Shown: positions 27,343 through 38,087 of the stretch, piece by piece
Position numbering within the stretch: the stretch's first letter is position 1
Layout of the letters: the number at the start of each line of letters is the position of its first letter
DNA from: Neobacillus pocheonensis
GTDB lineage: Bacteria; Bacillota; Bacilli; Bacillales; Cytobacillaceae
Length of the DNA stretch: 64,000 bases
Reading direction: 5' to 3'
NCBI GenBank assembly: GCA_023702235.1
Contig: JAMQCR010000001.1
Location: 2,666,001-2,730,000 of the forward strand
Translations under genes and position numbers: made by a program
Notes under the pieces: generated by a model
The model's input: only the letters and a program-made list of their open reading frames with translations
The model's database searches: none
Told to the model about the DNA's origin: nothing

Positions 27343-28290
27343 CTAATCTTCCTCGAACACCAAATCATTGCTCCGGAGTGTCATTAATTCGTGCCGGTCA
27401 TAGCTATTTAGCATAAGAAGGCGCATTGCTTGGGAACGAATAGATTTTTCAATGATATTGCGGATGTACCTCCCGTTTGAAAAACTCGTGGGACTTAGTA
27501 CTGCTTTTACCCATATTAAATGTTCCCTTAATTTTTTTTCTGCCTCATGACTGAAGGAGTATTCTCTCTCGACCAACATCCGGCCGGCAATCTCCATTAA
27601 TTGATCAAGATTGTAATCTGGGAAATCAATCACTAATGGGAATCTGGAGTGTAGTCCAGGATTCAATGTTAGAAAGTACTCCATTTCGCGGGAGTAACCA
27701 GCAAGAATAAGGATAAACTCGTGTTGTTTATCCTCCATATGCTTGACTAGCGTATCAATCGCCTCCTTGCCAAAATCCTTTTCCCCACCATGGCCTAATG
27801 AATAGGCTTCATCAATAAACAGAATCCCACCCTGTGCTTTTTTTATTAAGTCCCTCGTTTTTTGAGCTGTATGTCCAATATATTCACCGACGAGGTCCGC
27901 TCGTTCTGCTTCAATTATGTGGCCTTTGGACAGGACATTCATTTTTTGAAACAGCTTTCCGATTAATCTTGCCACCGTTGTTTTCCCAGTTCCTGGATTC
28001 CCTTTAAACATCATATGAAGTGCTTGTTTTCTCGCCTTCAATCCTATATCTTCTCGTTTTTTATTCACATAAATCCAGGCATAAATTTCTTTTATCATTC
28101 GTTTCATTTCTTCCATGCCAACCAGGGCCCCGAGCTCCTCCTCGATTTCCTTTAGTGCCGAATGCTCTGGGGGAATATCCTTTGGAACAACTTGGAACTC
28201 AGGTAGCTCACTTACTAACGTTTTTCTTTTTTGTGAGTTGAAGACGATGCTTATTTGGCCATTACTTTTCATTCGGATTGGTTGATCCAA
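27343..28290 (-). CDS. spoVK: Stage V sporulation protein K (SpoVK)
   Basis: An AAA-family ATPase of about 315 residues. Walker A is MFKGNPGTGKTTVARLIGK near residue 110, Walker B GGILFIDEAYSLG near 170, and the sensor region LILAGYSREMEYFLTLNPGL with the arginine finger near 215. It belongs to the CbbX-like group and matches SpoVK, needed for spore maturation. GAGAGGTG lies five bases before the TTG at 28290, the preferred start; a GTG nine bases upstream is also possible. The 250-base gap to the hfq terminator holds no gene; its promoter would be expected to be sporulation-specific. Confidence 0.9.
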   Translation of the reverse strand: MDQPIRMKSNGQISIVFNSQKRKTLVSELPEFQVVPKDIPPEHSALKEIEEELGALVGMEEMKRMIKEIYAWIYVNKKREDIGLKARKQALHMMFKGNPGTGKTTVARLIGKLFQKMNVLSKGHIIEAERADLVGEYIGHTAQKTRDLIKKAQGGILFIDEAYSLGHGGEKDFGKEAIDTLVKHMEDKQHEFILILAGYSREMEYFLTLNPGLHSRFPLVIDFPDYNLDQLMEIAGRMLVEREYSFSHEAEKKLREHLIWVKAVLSPTSFSNGRYIRNIIEKSIRSQAMRLLMLNSYDRHELMTLRSNDLVFEED

Positions 28291-28577
28291 AGCTTTCACC
28301 TCTCATTTCTGCAAACAGTTTCCGTTAACTAGCTATTTATGTTTCATACACCTGGATTATTTCCACTTTCACTATTAATGATTTTTTCTTTTTTCGACAT
28401 GAATAGACGTACTATTTATCATTTCTCTGTCTTAAAGACTTGAACTGACATATTATCTAGATAAACCACAAATTATACGTTTTTATGTCAAATTGCACGC
28501 TTTCCCAAGAAATAGTCTTTCATTCTATTTGTATTCAAGAGACAGGCAATTCATTAAAAAGAATTTTTTATTTCCAA

Positions 28578-28604
28578 TAAAAAAAGCCCATTGAGTAATG
28601 GGCT
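28578..28604 (-). terminator. hfq terminator
   Basis: AGCCCATT and AATGGGCT form an 8-bp stem with loop GAGT, followed by seven T on the minus strand; 20 bases after the hfq stop. Confidence 0.85.
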
Positions 28605-28623
28605 GAGATTTATAAAAAATGTC

Positions 28624-28854
28624 TTATTGACCATCCAAATCAAGTTGAACATTTCTTTGCGGTGCAAACGTTGAAATCGCATGCTTATAAACCAGTTGTT
28701 GCTTTCCTTCTGATTCAAATAGCACGGTAAAATTATCAAAGCCTTTGATTTGGCCTCTTAATTGGAATCCATTAAGCAAAAATACCGTTACGTGCGTGTT
28801 ATCTTTCCGACATTGATTTAAGAATTGGTCCTGAATATTGATTGTGGTTTTCAT
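28624..28854 (-). CDS. hfq: RNA chaperone Hfq
   Basis: A 76-residue Sm-like protein. Sm1 is [23 protein letters not shown] and Sm2 ends in YKHAISTF, the uridine-binding element. NIQDQFLN at the start gives the conserved Gln 8 region. The hexamer binds small RNAs and A-rich tracts. AGAGGAGG precedes the ATG. It follows miaA by 26 bases, as in other bacilli and in E. coli. Confidence 0.96.
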   Translation of the reverse strand: MKTTINIQDQFLNQCRKDNTHVTVFLLNGFQLRGQIKGFDNFTVLFESEGKQQLVYKHAISTFAPQRNVQLDLDGQ

Positions 28855-28880
28855 TTGTATATCCTCCTCTTTTATCTCTA

Positions 28881-29846
28881 CTAATATGTATTCGATTTTA
28901 CTTGTAGCTTTCCTTCAACATAATGAGAAATTTCGTTGATTTTTTTTTCGAAATTCTGAACATCTGTCATATCAAACCATTCTACATCCATTTTGTTCCG
29001 AATCCAAGTTAATTGCCTTTTGGCATAACGTCTTGAATTTTGTTTTAAATTTTCGGCTGCTTCTTTCATTGTAACCTTTCCATCCAAAAATTCATAAATC
29101 TCCTTATAGCCGATCGCCTGGATGGATTGGCAATCACGTAAACCCTGCTGATATAAGGCTTTCACTTCCTCTAAAAGCCCTTCTTCCAGCATTAATGCAA
29201 CGCGGTAATTAATTCGTTCATAAAGCATTTCCCTTTCCATCGTTAAACCTATGAGTGCGGTATCATACAGAAGGTCAGGCTGTTGTTCGTTTTGATATTC
29301 ACTCATCGTTTTGTTGGTACAATGATAAATTTCAAGTGCACGAATGACTCTTCTAACATTGTTTGGATGAATTTGGGAGGCACTTGCCGGATCAATTCCC
29401 ACTAATTCCTGGTACAAGGCATCATTCCCGATTTCTTTTACCTTTGCTTCGAGCATAAATCGAAAAACTTCATCTGCAGGGGCATCCGAAAACTGATAAT
29501 CATAAATAACGGATTGGATGTAAAGACCTGTTCCACCGACAATGATTGGTAGTTTTCCTTTCCCGGAAATCTCGTTAATTTTGGCTCGTACAAGATGCTG
29601 GAATTCTGCTACAGAGAAACTTTCGTCAGGCTCTTTAATATCAATCAAATGGTGTGGGATACCTTCCATCTCATTTTCTTTTATTTTTGCAGTACCAATA
29701 TCCATTTTACGATAAATCTGCATGGAATCCCCGCTGATAATTTCACCATTAAATCGCTTTGCCAATTCGATGCTTAACTTTGTTTTCCCAACCGCAGTTG
29801 GACCAATGATCACTACTAACTTTTGTTTTGAATCCACTATTTTCAC
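28881..29846 (-). CDS. miaA: tRNA dimethylallyltransferase MiaA
   Basis: The 321-residue enzyme adds a dimethylallyl group to A37 of tRNAs reading UNN codons. The P-loop is [15 protein letters not shown] at residue 14, followed by [34 protein letters not shown] and [12 protein letters not shown]; the tRNA-binding end has AIGYKEI and [13 protein letters not shown]. Length is normal. It is transcribed with hfq. The intergenic stretch 29847-30194 to divergent mreBH contains direct repeats. Confidence 0.96.
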   Translation of the reverse strand: MKIVDSKQKLVVIIGPTAVGKTKLSIELAKRFNGEIISGDSMQIYRKMDIGTAKIKENEMEGIPHHLIDIKEPDESFSVAEFQHLVRAKINEISGKGKLPIIVGGTGLYIQSVIYDYQFSDAPADEVFRFMLEAKVKEIGNDALYQELVGIDPASASQIHPNNVRRVIRALEIYHCTNKTMSEYQNEQQPDLLYDTALIGLTMEREMLYERINYRVALMLEEGLLEEVKALYQQGLRDCQSIQAIGYKEIYEFLDGKVTMKEAAENLKQNSRRYAKRQLTWIRNKMDVEWFDMTDVQNFEKKINEISHYVEGKLQVKSNTY

Positions 29847-30015
29847 ACTGCCTTATTCCATTTTCAGGGATAGCGAGATTCCTTTTTTCCGCTTCCACCT
29901 GTTCATCGTAACACAAATTTAAAAAGCAGTTGAACATCAAACAAGTATATACAAAAAATATCTTTTCTATGCAATTTCTCAAATGAATTTTAATAATCCC
30001 TTTAGTTCCCAATTC

Positions 30016-30118
30016 AGAAATATTATTCTTATTTCTTTACAAAACGATAACGTATCATTACAAACAAGAAATATTATTCCTCCATTTTTACAATACGATA
30101 ACGTTTCATTTACAAACA
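30016..30118. repeat. Two direct copies of a ~51-bp sequence upstream of mreBH
   Basis: AGAAATATTATTC begins both copies (30016 and 30067); the other shared part is TTACAAnACGATAACGT followed by TCATT and ACAAAC. The inner ACGATAACGT is partly symmetric. The copies lie in the miaA/mreBH divergent region, where regulator binding is plausible. Confidence 0.6.
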
Positions 30119-30125
30119 TCATCCT

Positions 30126-30155
30126 ACCCCCATTTTCATGTTAGGCTTAACCGTA
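30126..30155 (+). promoter_or_regulatory. Possible SigI-type promoter of mreBH
   Basis: ACCCCC (30126-30131) and CGTA (30152-30155) resemble the -35 and -10 elements of SigI promoters, and mreBH of B. subtilis is a known SigI target. I am unsure of the required spacing, so this is tentative. Confidence 0.35.
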
Positions 30156-30194
30156 GCTTATATTGTTGAAAAATAGGGAAAATAGGTGAAAAAT

Positions 30195-31202
30195 ATGTTA
30201 TCTACTTTTGATATTGGAATTGATTTAGGTACAGCTAATATATTAGTTTATAGTAAGAATAAAGGGATTGTAATAAATGAGCCGTCTGTTGTGGCGATTG
30301 ATACAGAAACAAAAAATGTGGTAGCCGTTGGTAGAGAAGCAAAGGAAATGATCGGAAAAACACCTGAAAAGATCGTGGCCATCCGCCCGTTAAAAGATGG
30401 TGTCATTGCTGATTATAACATCACGACCCAAATGCTAAAGCATATTATGAGAAATGCTTCAAAAAAAATGGGCTTTTCGATGCGCAAACCAAATGTTGTT
30501 GTCTGTGCACCATCGGGCTTAACTAGTGTTGAGCGAAGAGCCATTCAAGATGCCGTTCGCAATGCAGGTGCGAAAAAAATCCATTTAATCGAGGAACCTG
30601 TTGCTGCTGCAATTGGTGTTGGTCTGCCAGTTGATGAACCAGTTGCGAATGTAGTCGTAGACATCGGAGGAGGCACAACAGAAGTTGCAATCATTTCCTT
30701 CGGCGGCGTTGTCGCCTGCCATTCAATTCGAATTGGCGGAGACCGACTCGATGAAGAAATCATCCAGCATGTCCGCAAAGAGTACAATGTATTAATAGGT
30801 GAAAGAACAGCAGAAAAAATTAAAATCGAAATCGGTTATGCATTGATTGATCACGCGGAACTTATCATGGACTTCCGCGGACGCGACCTTGTTACAGGAT
30901 TACCTAAAACTATTAGTCTTTCATCCTATGAAATTAGAAATGCGATAAAGGAATCACTATTGCAAATTTTAGAAGCCATCCGGGCAACGCTTGAGGACTG
31001 TCCAGCAGAACTCAGCGGCGACATCGTTGACCGAGGTGTAATCCTCACTGGAGGCGGTTCATTAATGAACGGAATGGAACAATGGCTTAGTAATGAAATT
31101 TTCGTTCCCGTTCAATTAGCACCAAACCCTCTCGAATCGGTAGCAATTGGTACAGGAAAATCGCTTCAATACATTAGTAAACTACAAACATCAGCGAAAT
31201 AA
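30195..31202 (+). CDS. mreBH: Rod-shape-determining protein MreBH
   Basis: A 335-residue bacterial actin. Phosphate 1 is [18 protein letters not shown], phosphate 2 [14 protein letters not shown], and the adenosine motif [13 protein letters not shown]. The N-terminus and length match MreBH rather than MreB or Mbl (the YSKNKGI stretch is shared with B. subtilis MreBH). It forms membrane filaments that direct lateral wall synthesis and LytE. The ATG at 30195 is preferred over a GTG nine bases upstream because GGTG lies just before it. Confidence 0.92.
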   Translation: MLSTFDIGIDLGTANILVYSKNKGIVINEPSVVAIDTETKNVVAVGREAKEMIGKTPEKIVAIRPLKDGVIADYNITTQMLKHIMRNASKKMGFSMRKPNVVVCAPSGLTSVERRAIQDAVRNAGAKKIHLIEEPVAAAIGVGLPVDEPVANVVVDIGGGTTEVAIISFGGVVACHSIRIGGDRLDEEIIQHVRKEYNVLIGERTAEKIKIEIGYALIDHAELIMDFRGRDLVTGLPKTISLSSYEIRNAIKESLLQILEAIRATLEDCPAELSGDIVDRGVILTGGGSLMNGMEQWLSNEIFVPVQLAPNPLESVAIGTGKSLQYISKLQTSAK

Positions 31203-31218
31203 GGGATTTTTTTAGTGG

Positions 31219-31265
31219 AAAGGCCAAATAATCAGCTATTTTTAGCTAATTATTTGGCCTTTTTT
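31219..31265 (+). terminator. mreBH terminator
   Basis: AAGGCCAAATAAT and ATTATTTGGCCTT form a long stem followed by TTTTTT, 17 bases after the mreBH stop. The remaining bases to 31393 show no gene. Confidence 0.85.
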
Positions 31266-31393
31266 GCAATTTCTCTGAGTAAATTTTCTTGGTTGGAGAG
31301 TCATAGGGCTAAATAATCGAGATCGAATGAGGATATCTACAAATTTTTGATTATATCTACAAATTCTAATTCATTATCACCAAATTTCAATAT

Positions 31394-31424
31394 AAAAAAA
31401 AGACAGCCCATGGCTGCCTTTTTT
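31394..31424 (-). terminator. rpsF-rpsR terminator
   Basis: On the minus strand GGCAGCC and GGCTGTC pair around ATG, flanked by A- and T-runs; it directly follows the rpsR stop. Confidence 0.75.
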
Positions 31425-31432
31425 ACTGTTCT

Positions 31433-31681
31433 TTATTCGCCTGCAACGTATGGTAATAATGCCATCGTACGTGCACGTTTAATCGCAACCGATAATTTGC
31501 GTTGGTACTTAGCGTGTGTACCAGTAACACGACGTGGTAAAATTTTACCGCGTTCAGAGATGAATTTTTTTAGTAAATCAACATCTTTATAATCGATGTT
31601 TGTAATACCATGTGCTGTGAAGTAGCACACTTTACGGCGTTTTGCGCGTCTGCCGCCGCCTCTGCGTTCTCCCATTGCCAT
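31433..31681 (-). CDS. rpsR: 30S ribosomal protein S18
   Basis: An 82-residue basic protein. [30 protein letters not shown] and [16 protein letters not shown] are diagnostic of bS18, which pairs with bS6 on the 30S platform. AAAGGAGGG precedes the ATG. It lies 45 bases after rpsF. In most bacilli ssb sits between these two genes near the replication origin; here ssb is absent and the neighbours are mreBH and mutL. No sign of decay is seen. Confidence 0.96.
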   Translation of the reverse strand: MAMGERRGGGRRAKRRKVCYFTAHGITNIDYKDVDLLKKFISERGKILPRRVTGTHAKYQRKLSVAIKRARTMALLPYVAGE

Positions 31682-31726
31682 GATTATTTCCCTCCTTTAA
31701 TCATTTTTGTATGATCAGATCGTTAA

Positions 31727-32014
31727 TTATTCTGCTTCTTTAACAACAATGTGGCGAATAATGTCTTCGCTGATTTTAGCAAGACGGGAGAATTCTTCTA
31801 CCGCTACTGCTGGAGCATTTGTTTTTACGATTTGGTAGTAACCATCGCGGAAATCATTGATTTCATATGCAAGACGGCGTTTACCCCAATCTTTTGCTTC
31901 TGCATTCTCAGCACCATTATCGCTTAGAATCGTAGTAAAACGCTCAACAAGAGCTTTTTTCGCTTCATCTTCAATATTTGGGCGGATGATGTACATAATT
32001 TCGTACTTTCTCAT
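31727..32014 (-). CDS. rpsF: 30S ribosomal protein S6
   Basis: A 95-residue protein starting [12 protein letters not shown] at 32014, where AAGGAGGTG gives a good start; the frame extends 48 bases further but without a signal. [16 protein letters not shown] and the acidic end VVKEAE are typical of bS6. It forms a heterodimer with bS18, encoded next. A possible S6:S18 leader lies upstream. Confidence 0.95.
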   Translation of the reverse strand: MRKYEIMYIIRPNIEDEAKKALVERFTTILSDNGAENAEAKDWGKRRLAYEINDFRDGYYQIVKTNAPAVAVEEFSRLAKISEDIIRHIVVKEAE

Positions 32015-32019
32015 CACAG

Positions 32020-32060
32020 TCACCTCCTTTTGGTCTATGCGGCCTGTATAGGCAAGGAGC
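32020..32060 (-). promoter_or_regulatory. Possible S6:S18 autoregulatory leader
   Basis: On the minus strand the rpsF leader contains CCTATACAGGCCGCATAGACC, in which CTAT and ATAG can pair around a loop with CCG. A CCG-containing hairpin is the known S6:S18 binding motif in rpsF leaders. Structure was judged by eye only. Confidence 0.4.
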
Positions 32061-32121
32061 AATTTATATTACTCACAAGGTATAACTATACCAGAAAAAT
32101 TCAAGAAAGGCAAGTCTCCGA

Positions 32122-32149
32122 CAAAATAAAAAGAACTATCGCTAGTTCT
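32122..32149 (-). terminator. Terminator upstream of rpsF
   Basis: AGAACTA and TAGTTCT pair around TCGC, followed on the minus strand by TTTTTATTTT. It overlaps the end of the hypothetical gene at 32152-32916 and makes rpsF-rpsR an independent unit. Confidence 0.75.
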
Positions 32150-32151
32150 TC

Positions 32152-32916
32152 CTACTGTTTTATTATTTTCGAGGGATTGTTGATTTTATACGCAACGGCC
32201 ATATCTAAAACAAATTCTTCGGGAACATCCTTGCCTTTCGCCAGCTTCTTCGCCGCCACCTTCCCATCAAATTCCAACAGATCCCCAACAGCCAATTCAA
32301 ACTTTTTCAATGTTTTACTATGACTGCACCAAGCATAGTCAAGATTTAATAGCGGTTCTTGCTTGATCACAACATTCTCCAGAACAACCACTTCATCATT
32401 TTCCTCATTAAAAGGATTGTAGGTCATGGCAAATTGTTTTACTTTAGCTGTAAAATGAACTTTCTCAGCAGGAAGCGCCACTTTAGCAGCTTTCTCCTTT
32501 TTAGGTTTTGACTCAGTTGCTTTTTTAGGTTTAGGAGGCGCTTCTTCTTCAGGAACCTCAAGTATCGGTTCAGATTTTTCTGCTTCTTTGTCCTCTTCCT
32601 GCCAGATGCTCTCTTTCCCAAAACTTGATTGTTGCATTTCTTTTAAGTAGGCAGGATGGATGCAGCTCAGATTCCCGTCTTGAAATTCAATCACAAGCGT
32701 ATTATATTCCGTTTTCACTCCAAAAATTTCATAGCCTTTTATCGTAACAAGACGTTGTGCCGACTTTTCCTTATACCAAAGTTCCTTTTTTACTTCTTTA
32801 GTGGCAGATAAGCCCCATTCCTTCATTTTCTCTCGATAATGTTCCTCATCGCGAAAGGTTTCAAACTCTCCTTTGGGAGGAATATATTGAATTTTATCGA
32901 CTTGTTGTATGGTCAT
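32152..32916 (-). CDS. Hypothetical protein with charged Pro/Lys/Glu linker
   Basis: A 254-residue soluble protein. The start at 32916 (MTIQQVDKIQYIPPKG) is chosen because AAAGGAG lies just before it; the frame extends upstream without a signal. Residues 1-105 form one apparent domain (VTIKGYEIFGVKTEYN, CIHPAYLKEMQ), residues about 110-165 are a low-complexity linker rich in Glu, Lys and Pro, and residues 170-254 form a second domain (AWCSHSKTLKKFELAVGDLLEFDGKV). I do not recognise the family. It lies between mutL and rpsF in the same direction, with terminators on both sides. Confidence 0.8.
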   Translation of the reverse strand: MTIQQVDKIQYIPPKGEFETFRDEEHYREKMKEWGLSATKEVKKELWYKEKSAQRLVTIKGYEIFGVKTEYNTLVIEFQDGNLSCIHPAYLKEMQQSSFGKESIWQEEDKEAEKSEPILEVPEEEAPPKPKKATESKPKKEKAAKVALPAEKVHFTAKVKQFAMTYNPFNEENDEVVVLENVVIKQEPLLNLDYAWCSHSKTLKKFELAVGDLLEFDGKVAAKKLAKGKDVPEEFVLDMAVAYKINNPSKIIKQ

Positions 32917-32981
32917 CAATTTATCTCCTTTTTTATATTCAAGTATTTTGATTATACCATTTATAAAATTACCCCATAAGA

Positions 32982-33012
32982 AAAAGCGACACCTTTTTAA
33001 AGTATCGCTTAG
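32982..33012 (-). terminator. mutSL terminator
   Basis: On the minus strand AAGCGATAC and GTGTCGCTT pair with one G-T pair across TTTAAAAAG, followed by TTTTTCTT. It ends the mutS-mutL unit about 150 bases after mutL. Confidence 0.75.
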
Positions 33013-33158
33013 CTTTTTCAATTTAATCACTTTGCCTCTTCCGCAACTGGTTAAAATAAAGGAAAATCAGCTAGGGAATCACAATTACGCCAAGACTTTA
33101 ATGAATTTATTGCGGTATCTGTCATCCGATTTTTTCATTCTTTATAGTTTGCTCATTA

Positions 33159-35075
33159 TTACATCACCCGTTTAAACATCTTCTCCATGTCATAGGAGGA
33201 GTAATGGACAATAATAGGTCTTCCATGCGGACAGGTGAACGGGTCAGATGCTTTACGCAAATCATCCAACAACGCTTGAATTTCATCGTTACGCAAATGG
33301 CGATTCGCTTTAATCGATGCCTTACAGCTCATCATGATCGCTGCTTCCTCACGCAGTTTCTTGATATCCACCTTTTTCATCGAAAGGAGCTGTTCAATCA
33401 TATCTTCAATCAGTTCCTTTTCTTCCCCTTTTGGAAACCATTGTGGATGCGAACGGATAATAAAGCTATTCATGCCAAACTCCTCAAGAAAAACGCCGAC
33501 CTTCTCAAGCTCGATTTGATGTTCAGTTATTTTTAGATATTCATCCGTGGAATACTCAAAGGTTAACGGCACAAGCATTTCCTGTAGCTCCGACTGGACT
33601 TGTCCCACTTTTTCACGAAAATACTCATACTTAAGACGTTCTTGTGCTGCATGCTGATCGATAATATACAAACCATTTTCATTTTGGGCAAATATATAGG
33701 TTCCATGCATTTGACCGATTGGATATAGTCTCGGTATTCTGCTTTCAGCTTGTGACTGATGTTCTTTAAACTCCGTTTGACCGACATCGTCTAATGAATC
33801 AACAAATGAGTCATTTGACCCTTCAACATTTTCGTCGATAAAATCATCCTTCGATTCAACGGATTGACTAGATGACTCGTATTGCTCCTTATCAACCTTA
33901 AACTCCCTATGGCTCATAAACGATGGTTCCAGCCATGGACGGCTTTCCTGAATCGTTTGCAAAGACGGTAGTACGTTTTCAATTTCTTTTGGATTCCTTG
34001 CGAGGGGTGTTCCTTCATTCAAAACCAAGGCAGTCTGTTCCGATTTTTGTTCTTCCTTTTTCACATGTGTATAAGCAGTAGGAATCAAGGTTTTCGACTT
34101 AAAAGCATCTTTAATAATAGACGTAACGAGTTCATTCAGTTCTGCTTCTTTACTGATGCGGACTTCCATTTTTGATGGATGGACATTCACATCCACTAGC
34201 AATGGGTCCATTTCAATTGTAAGAAGAACAATCGGGAATCTGCCGATTGGCAGCAACGTATGGTACCCTTCCTGGATTGCTTTGGCCAATGGGTAATTTT
34301 TTATAAATCTTCCATTGATCATCGTCGAAATATAATTTCTTGATGCTCTTGTCACCTCTGGCATGGAAGCATAGCCGACGATCCGATAATCAAGAGAATT
34401 TCCAGAAATAGGGACAAGCTGCTTCGCTATCCCCATTCCATATATGGCCGCCAAAACCTGACGAACATCCCCATTTCCGGTTGTTTGTAACAGTTTCCGC
34501 TCGTTATGAATTAAGCGGAAGGCTACCTCAGGATGAGAAAGAGCCAGGCGATTGACAACATCCGTGATATTCCCCAGTTCCGTATGAATGGTCTTCATAT
34601 ATTTCAACCGTGCGGGAGTATTGAAAAATAAATCGGTAATCGTGATGTCCGTTCCACGTCTGCTTGAAGCTTTTTCAAACACTTCGACCTTCCCGCCTTC
34701 AATGGTCACTCGATTACCTGCACCTTCTCCGGTTGAGGTCTTCATCTCAAGCCTAGAAACAGAAGCGATACTCGGCAGGGCCTCACCACGAAATCCTAGA
34801 GTTCGAATACGAAACAAATCGTTTTCATCCTTGATTTTACTAGTCGCATGCCGTTGAAAGGCGATTAGAACATCCTCTTCGTCGATTCCATTGCCATTAT
34901 CGGTTATACGGATTTTCGCAAGCCCCGCTTCTTCTACCTCAATCTCGATTACAGTACTACCGGCATCAATCGCATTTTCAACAAGTTCTTTCACAACAGA
35001 AGCTGGTCGTTCGACTACCTCACCCGCTGCTATCTTGTTCGACAAAGCATCATCTAATTGGATAATCTTGCCCAT
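33159..35075 (-). CDS. mutL: DNA mismatch repair protein MutL
   Basis: The 638-residue protein has the GHKL ATPase domain ([11 protein letters not shown] near residue 30, [22 protein letters not shown] near 95), an acidic linker from about 340 to 440, and a C-terminal endonuclease domain with [26 protein letters not shown] and CPHGRPI. The DQHA motif means it nicks DNA itself, as expected in a bacterium without MutH. It follows mutS by 21 bases and works with it in mismatch repair. Confidence 0.96.
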   Translation of the reverse strand: MGKIIQLDDALSNKIAAGEVVERPASVVKELVENAIDAGSTVIEIEVEEAGLAKIRITDNGNGIDEEDVLIAFQRHATSKIKDENDLFRIRTLGFRGEALPSIASVSRLEMKTSTGEGAGNRVTIEGGKVEVFEKASSRRGTDITITDLFFNTPARLKYMKTIHTELGNITDVVNRLALSHPEVAFRLIHNERKLLQTTGNGDVRQVLAAIYGMGIAKQLVPISGNSLDYRIVGYASMPEVTRASRNYISTMINGRFIKNYPLAKAIQEGYHTLLPIGRFPIVLLTIEMDPLLVDVNVHPSKMEVRISKEAELNELVTSIIKDAFKSKTLIPTAYTHVKKEEQKSEQTALVLNEGTPLARNPKEIENVLPSLQTIQESRPWLEPSFMSHREFKVDKEQYESSSQSVESKDDFIDENVEGSNDSFVDSLDDVGQTEFKEHQSQAESRIPRLYPIGQMHGTYIFAQNENGLYIIDQHAAQERLKYEYFREKVGQVQSELQEMLVPLTFEYSTDEYLKITEHQIELEKVGVFLEEFGMNSFIIRSHPQWFPKGEEKELIEDMIEQLLSMKKVDIKKLREEAAIMMSCKASIKANRHLRNDEIQALLDDLRKASDPFTCPHGRPIIVHYSSYDMEKMFKRVM

Positions 35076-35096
35076 GCTCCCTCACCTCCTAAACTC

Positions 35097-37749
35097 TTAG
35101 CCCTTTAACTTTTTGTGTAGCTCGTACAATAAATTAATGGCCTGAAGCGGTGTTACATCTAATAAATCAAGTTCTTTTATTTTCTCCAAAACTCGTTTTT
35201 CCTTTGAAGAGTGTTCCTGCTTTTTGGGCTCTTTTGGTTCATCGAAGAAGGATAACTGAGCCGGTTGTTCCGGAAGCGTTCCTTCTATTAGTAATTCAGC
35301 TTTTTCAGTGACAACCTGACCATCCAGTTGTTTTGGAAGTTTCTGTTCCTTTTTCACAGGTTTTTTCTGAATGTCAGGTTGCTCTAAGGCTGTTAAAATT
35401 TCATTTGCCCGACTGATTAATTCCGGTGGCAGCTCTGCAAGCTGGGCGACATGAATTCCGTAGCTTTTGTCAGCCGGTCCTTCTTTAATTTTATGAAGAA
35501 AAACAACCTTCCCATTATGTTCGATAGCACTGACGTGGATGTTTTTTAAATTTGATAGCTCTTCATCCAAAACGGTAAGTTCATGATAGTGGGTTGAAAA
35601 AAGTGTTTTCGCGCCAATACGATTATGAATGTATTCAATAATTGCTTGGGCGAGGGCATTCCATCGTAGGTGGATGTACCACGGCCAATTTCATCAAATA
35701 GTATCAAGCTATTTTGTGTTGCATTCGTTATCGCATTTTTTGCTTCTAGCATTTCAACCATGAATGTACTTTGTCCTGAAATCAAATCATCGGCAGCACC
35801 GATTCGGGTAAAGACCTGATCAAAGATCGGGAGCACTGCTTTAGAGGCTGGAACATAACAGCCGATTTGCGCTAAAATCGCGGTTAGAGCAATTTGGCGC
35901 ATAAACGTACTTTTACCGGACATGTTTGGTCCAGTGATTAAAAGAACTTCTCGTTCGTTATCCATAAAGCAGTCATTGGGTACGTATTCCTGTGTGTTCA
36001 ATACCTTTTCCACGACTGGATGACGACCGTCTTTTACCACCACTCGATGCTCTGGAGAAAATTGTGGTTTTACATAACGGCGCTCTTCACTCACCTGTGC
36101 AAAGCACTGGAGGACATCAAGCTCACTAACAGTTTTCGCTAATGCTTGTAAGCGTGGAATATGTTCTTTGATAATCTCACGGATATCCGTAAACAGCCCA
36201 TATTCCAACTCACCACATTTTTCTTCCGCTTGCAAAATTAACGCTTCTTTTTCTTTTAAATCTGGAGTAATAAAGCGCTCTGCATTGGTTAAGGTTTGTT
36301 TTCGCTCGTACTGACCCTCAACTAAAAGATGCAGGTTTGCTCTTGTGACCTCAATATAATAGCCAAATACACGATTATATCCGACCTTTAACGATTTAAT
36401 CCCAGTTTTTTCCCGTTCCTCACGCTCCAGCTGCGCAATCCAAGTTTTCCCATTCCGGCTCGCATCCCGATATTGATCTAGCTGAACATTATATCCATCC
36501 CGGATTATATTTCCTTCTTTTAAGGATAGCGGCGGATTCTCGTTAATTGCCTGCTCCAACAAATCCGTAACCTCTTCACATGGGTCAAGAAGTTCCGCAA
36601 TTTTGTTCACTTCTACATTTTGCATAACTTGAAGGGTTTCTTTTAAAAAAGGAATCTGTATTAGGGATCGCTTAAGCTGGACTAAATCACGTGCATTGAC
36701 ATTGCCAAAGGCAACCCGCCCTGCTAATCGCTCTAAATCGTACACTTCCTTCAATTTTTCACGAAGCTCTTGACGTTCAAAATAATGATTAATCAAAATT
36801 TCAACTATTGTTTGGCGATGCTCAATGGCTTCCTTTGTAATCAATGGTCGGTCAATCCAGGATTTTAGCATCCTACCGCCCATCGCGGTCATCGTTTCAT
36901 CCAGTAGCCATAATAGTGAACCTTTCTTTCCTTTTAAACGATTGGTTTCAGTTAATTCAAGGTTCCGTTTTGAATAGTAATCAATTTTCATATATTGATT
37001 GATTTGATAGGTGGTGACAGGCTGAAGATGGTCAAGGCTCTTTTTTGTGAACGGTATAAATAGTTAAATAATCTTGCAGCTGTTTGCTTCAATCTATCCT
37101 GATTAAGATCTTCGAGCAAATGGAGAAAATTCATTTCAATTGAGCAATTATCTTCAAATGAGATCACAAGGACTTCTCGTTCACGCATTTTCTTCTGCAG
37201 TTCATCATTAAAATCGTTTGCCACGACGACTTCTTTGGCATTTAAAATAGCTAACTCATTTAATACTTCTTCAAAATTATTATGAATCATGGTCACACGA
37301 CTTTCCCCTGTAGAGATGTCGTTATATGCAAAGCCATAGGTTTGGTCATCAAAGGAGGTAATGGAAGCAATATAATTATTTTCTTTGTCTGAAAGTCCTT
37401 TTCCCTCCATCACAGTTCCTGGGGTAATCAGCTGGACTACTTCTCGTCTTACTACCCCTTTCGCCTGCTTCGGATCCTCGGTTTGCTCACAAATTGCGAC
37501 CTTGTGCCCTTTTGAAATAAGCTGTTCGATATAGTTCGGTGCAGCATGATATGGAACACCGCACATTGGGATTCGTTCATCAGAACCACCTTCACGGCTA
37601 GTTAGTGTTATCTCTAATTCTTGTGATGCCTTAATCGCATCCTCGAAAAACATTTCATAGAAATCGCCTAAGCGAAAAAATAAAAAGGCATCTTGATAGT
37701 CTGCCTTGACTTGTAAGTATTGTTGTATCATCGGCGTATAAGCAGCCAT
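35097..37749 (-). pseudogene. mutS: DNA mismatch repair protein MutS, frame broken by two one-base deletions
   Basis: Three frames together form a normal MutS of about 885 residues. The N-terminal part ([20 protein letters not shown], with the mismatch-wedge [11 protein letters not shown]) ends at KRALTIFSL; adding G to TTGACC near 37033 restores [15 protein letters not shown]. The middle part has Walker [17 protein letters not shown] and [16 protein letters not shown], and shifts at ATGCCCTCG near 35656, which should read ATGGCCCTCG. The end ([16 protein letters not shown] to the stop) follows. GGAGGT before 37749 decides the start. Loss of MutS would give a mutator; since mutL is intact and both breaks lie in GGCC or GGTCC, a read error is more likely. 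Confidence 0.9.
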
Positions 37750-38006
37750 AATGACCTCCATGTTTTCATCATTTCGAGTATCTTCGACAAACTATTATAT
37801 CACATATCATTGGTTCAATATGAGGAAGAAAATAACCATCTTTTAGTAAAGGAAAGAAGTAAGACCCTAAGCACTGGTATCTTTATTGATTTATTCTACA
37901 AAATGTCTTTAAGCACAAAACTCCCTCAGAAGACAATACTAAAAAACACCAAACCCTAAAAACAAACAATTCAATTCACGAAGTAATATAAATTTTCGAA
38001 AAATTA

Positions 38007-38034
38007 TTGACATGCAAGGTTATTTGAATATAAT
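38007..38034 (+). promoter_or_regulatory. SigA promoter of the second glnA
   Basis: TTGACA (38007-38012) and TATAAT (38029-38034) are both consensus with a 16-base spacer. The start codon is about 47 bases after the expected transcription start. I see no TGTNA-N7-TNACA operator here, unlike at glnR. Confidence 0.85.
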
Positions 38035-38087
38035 AGATTCATAGCCACGTGAGGAAAGCTAACATGACGACGGGAGGAATTTTAACA

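Noticed and set aside
35097..37749. Programmed frameshifting in mutS
   Set aside because: No slippery heptamer or downstream structure; the breaks are simple one-base losses at GGCC/GGTCC and disrupt conserved motifs.
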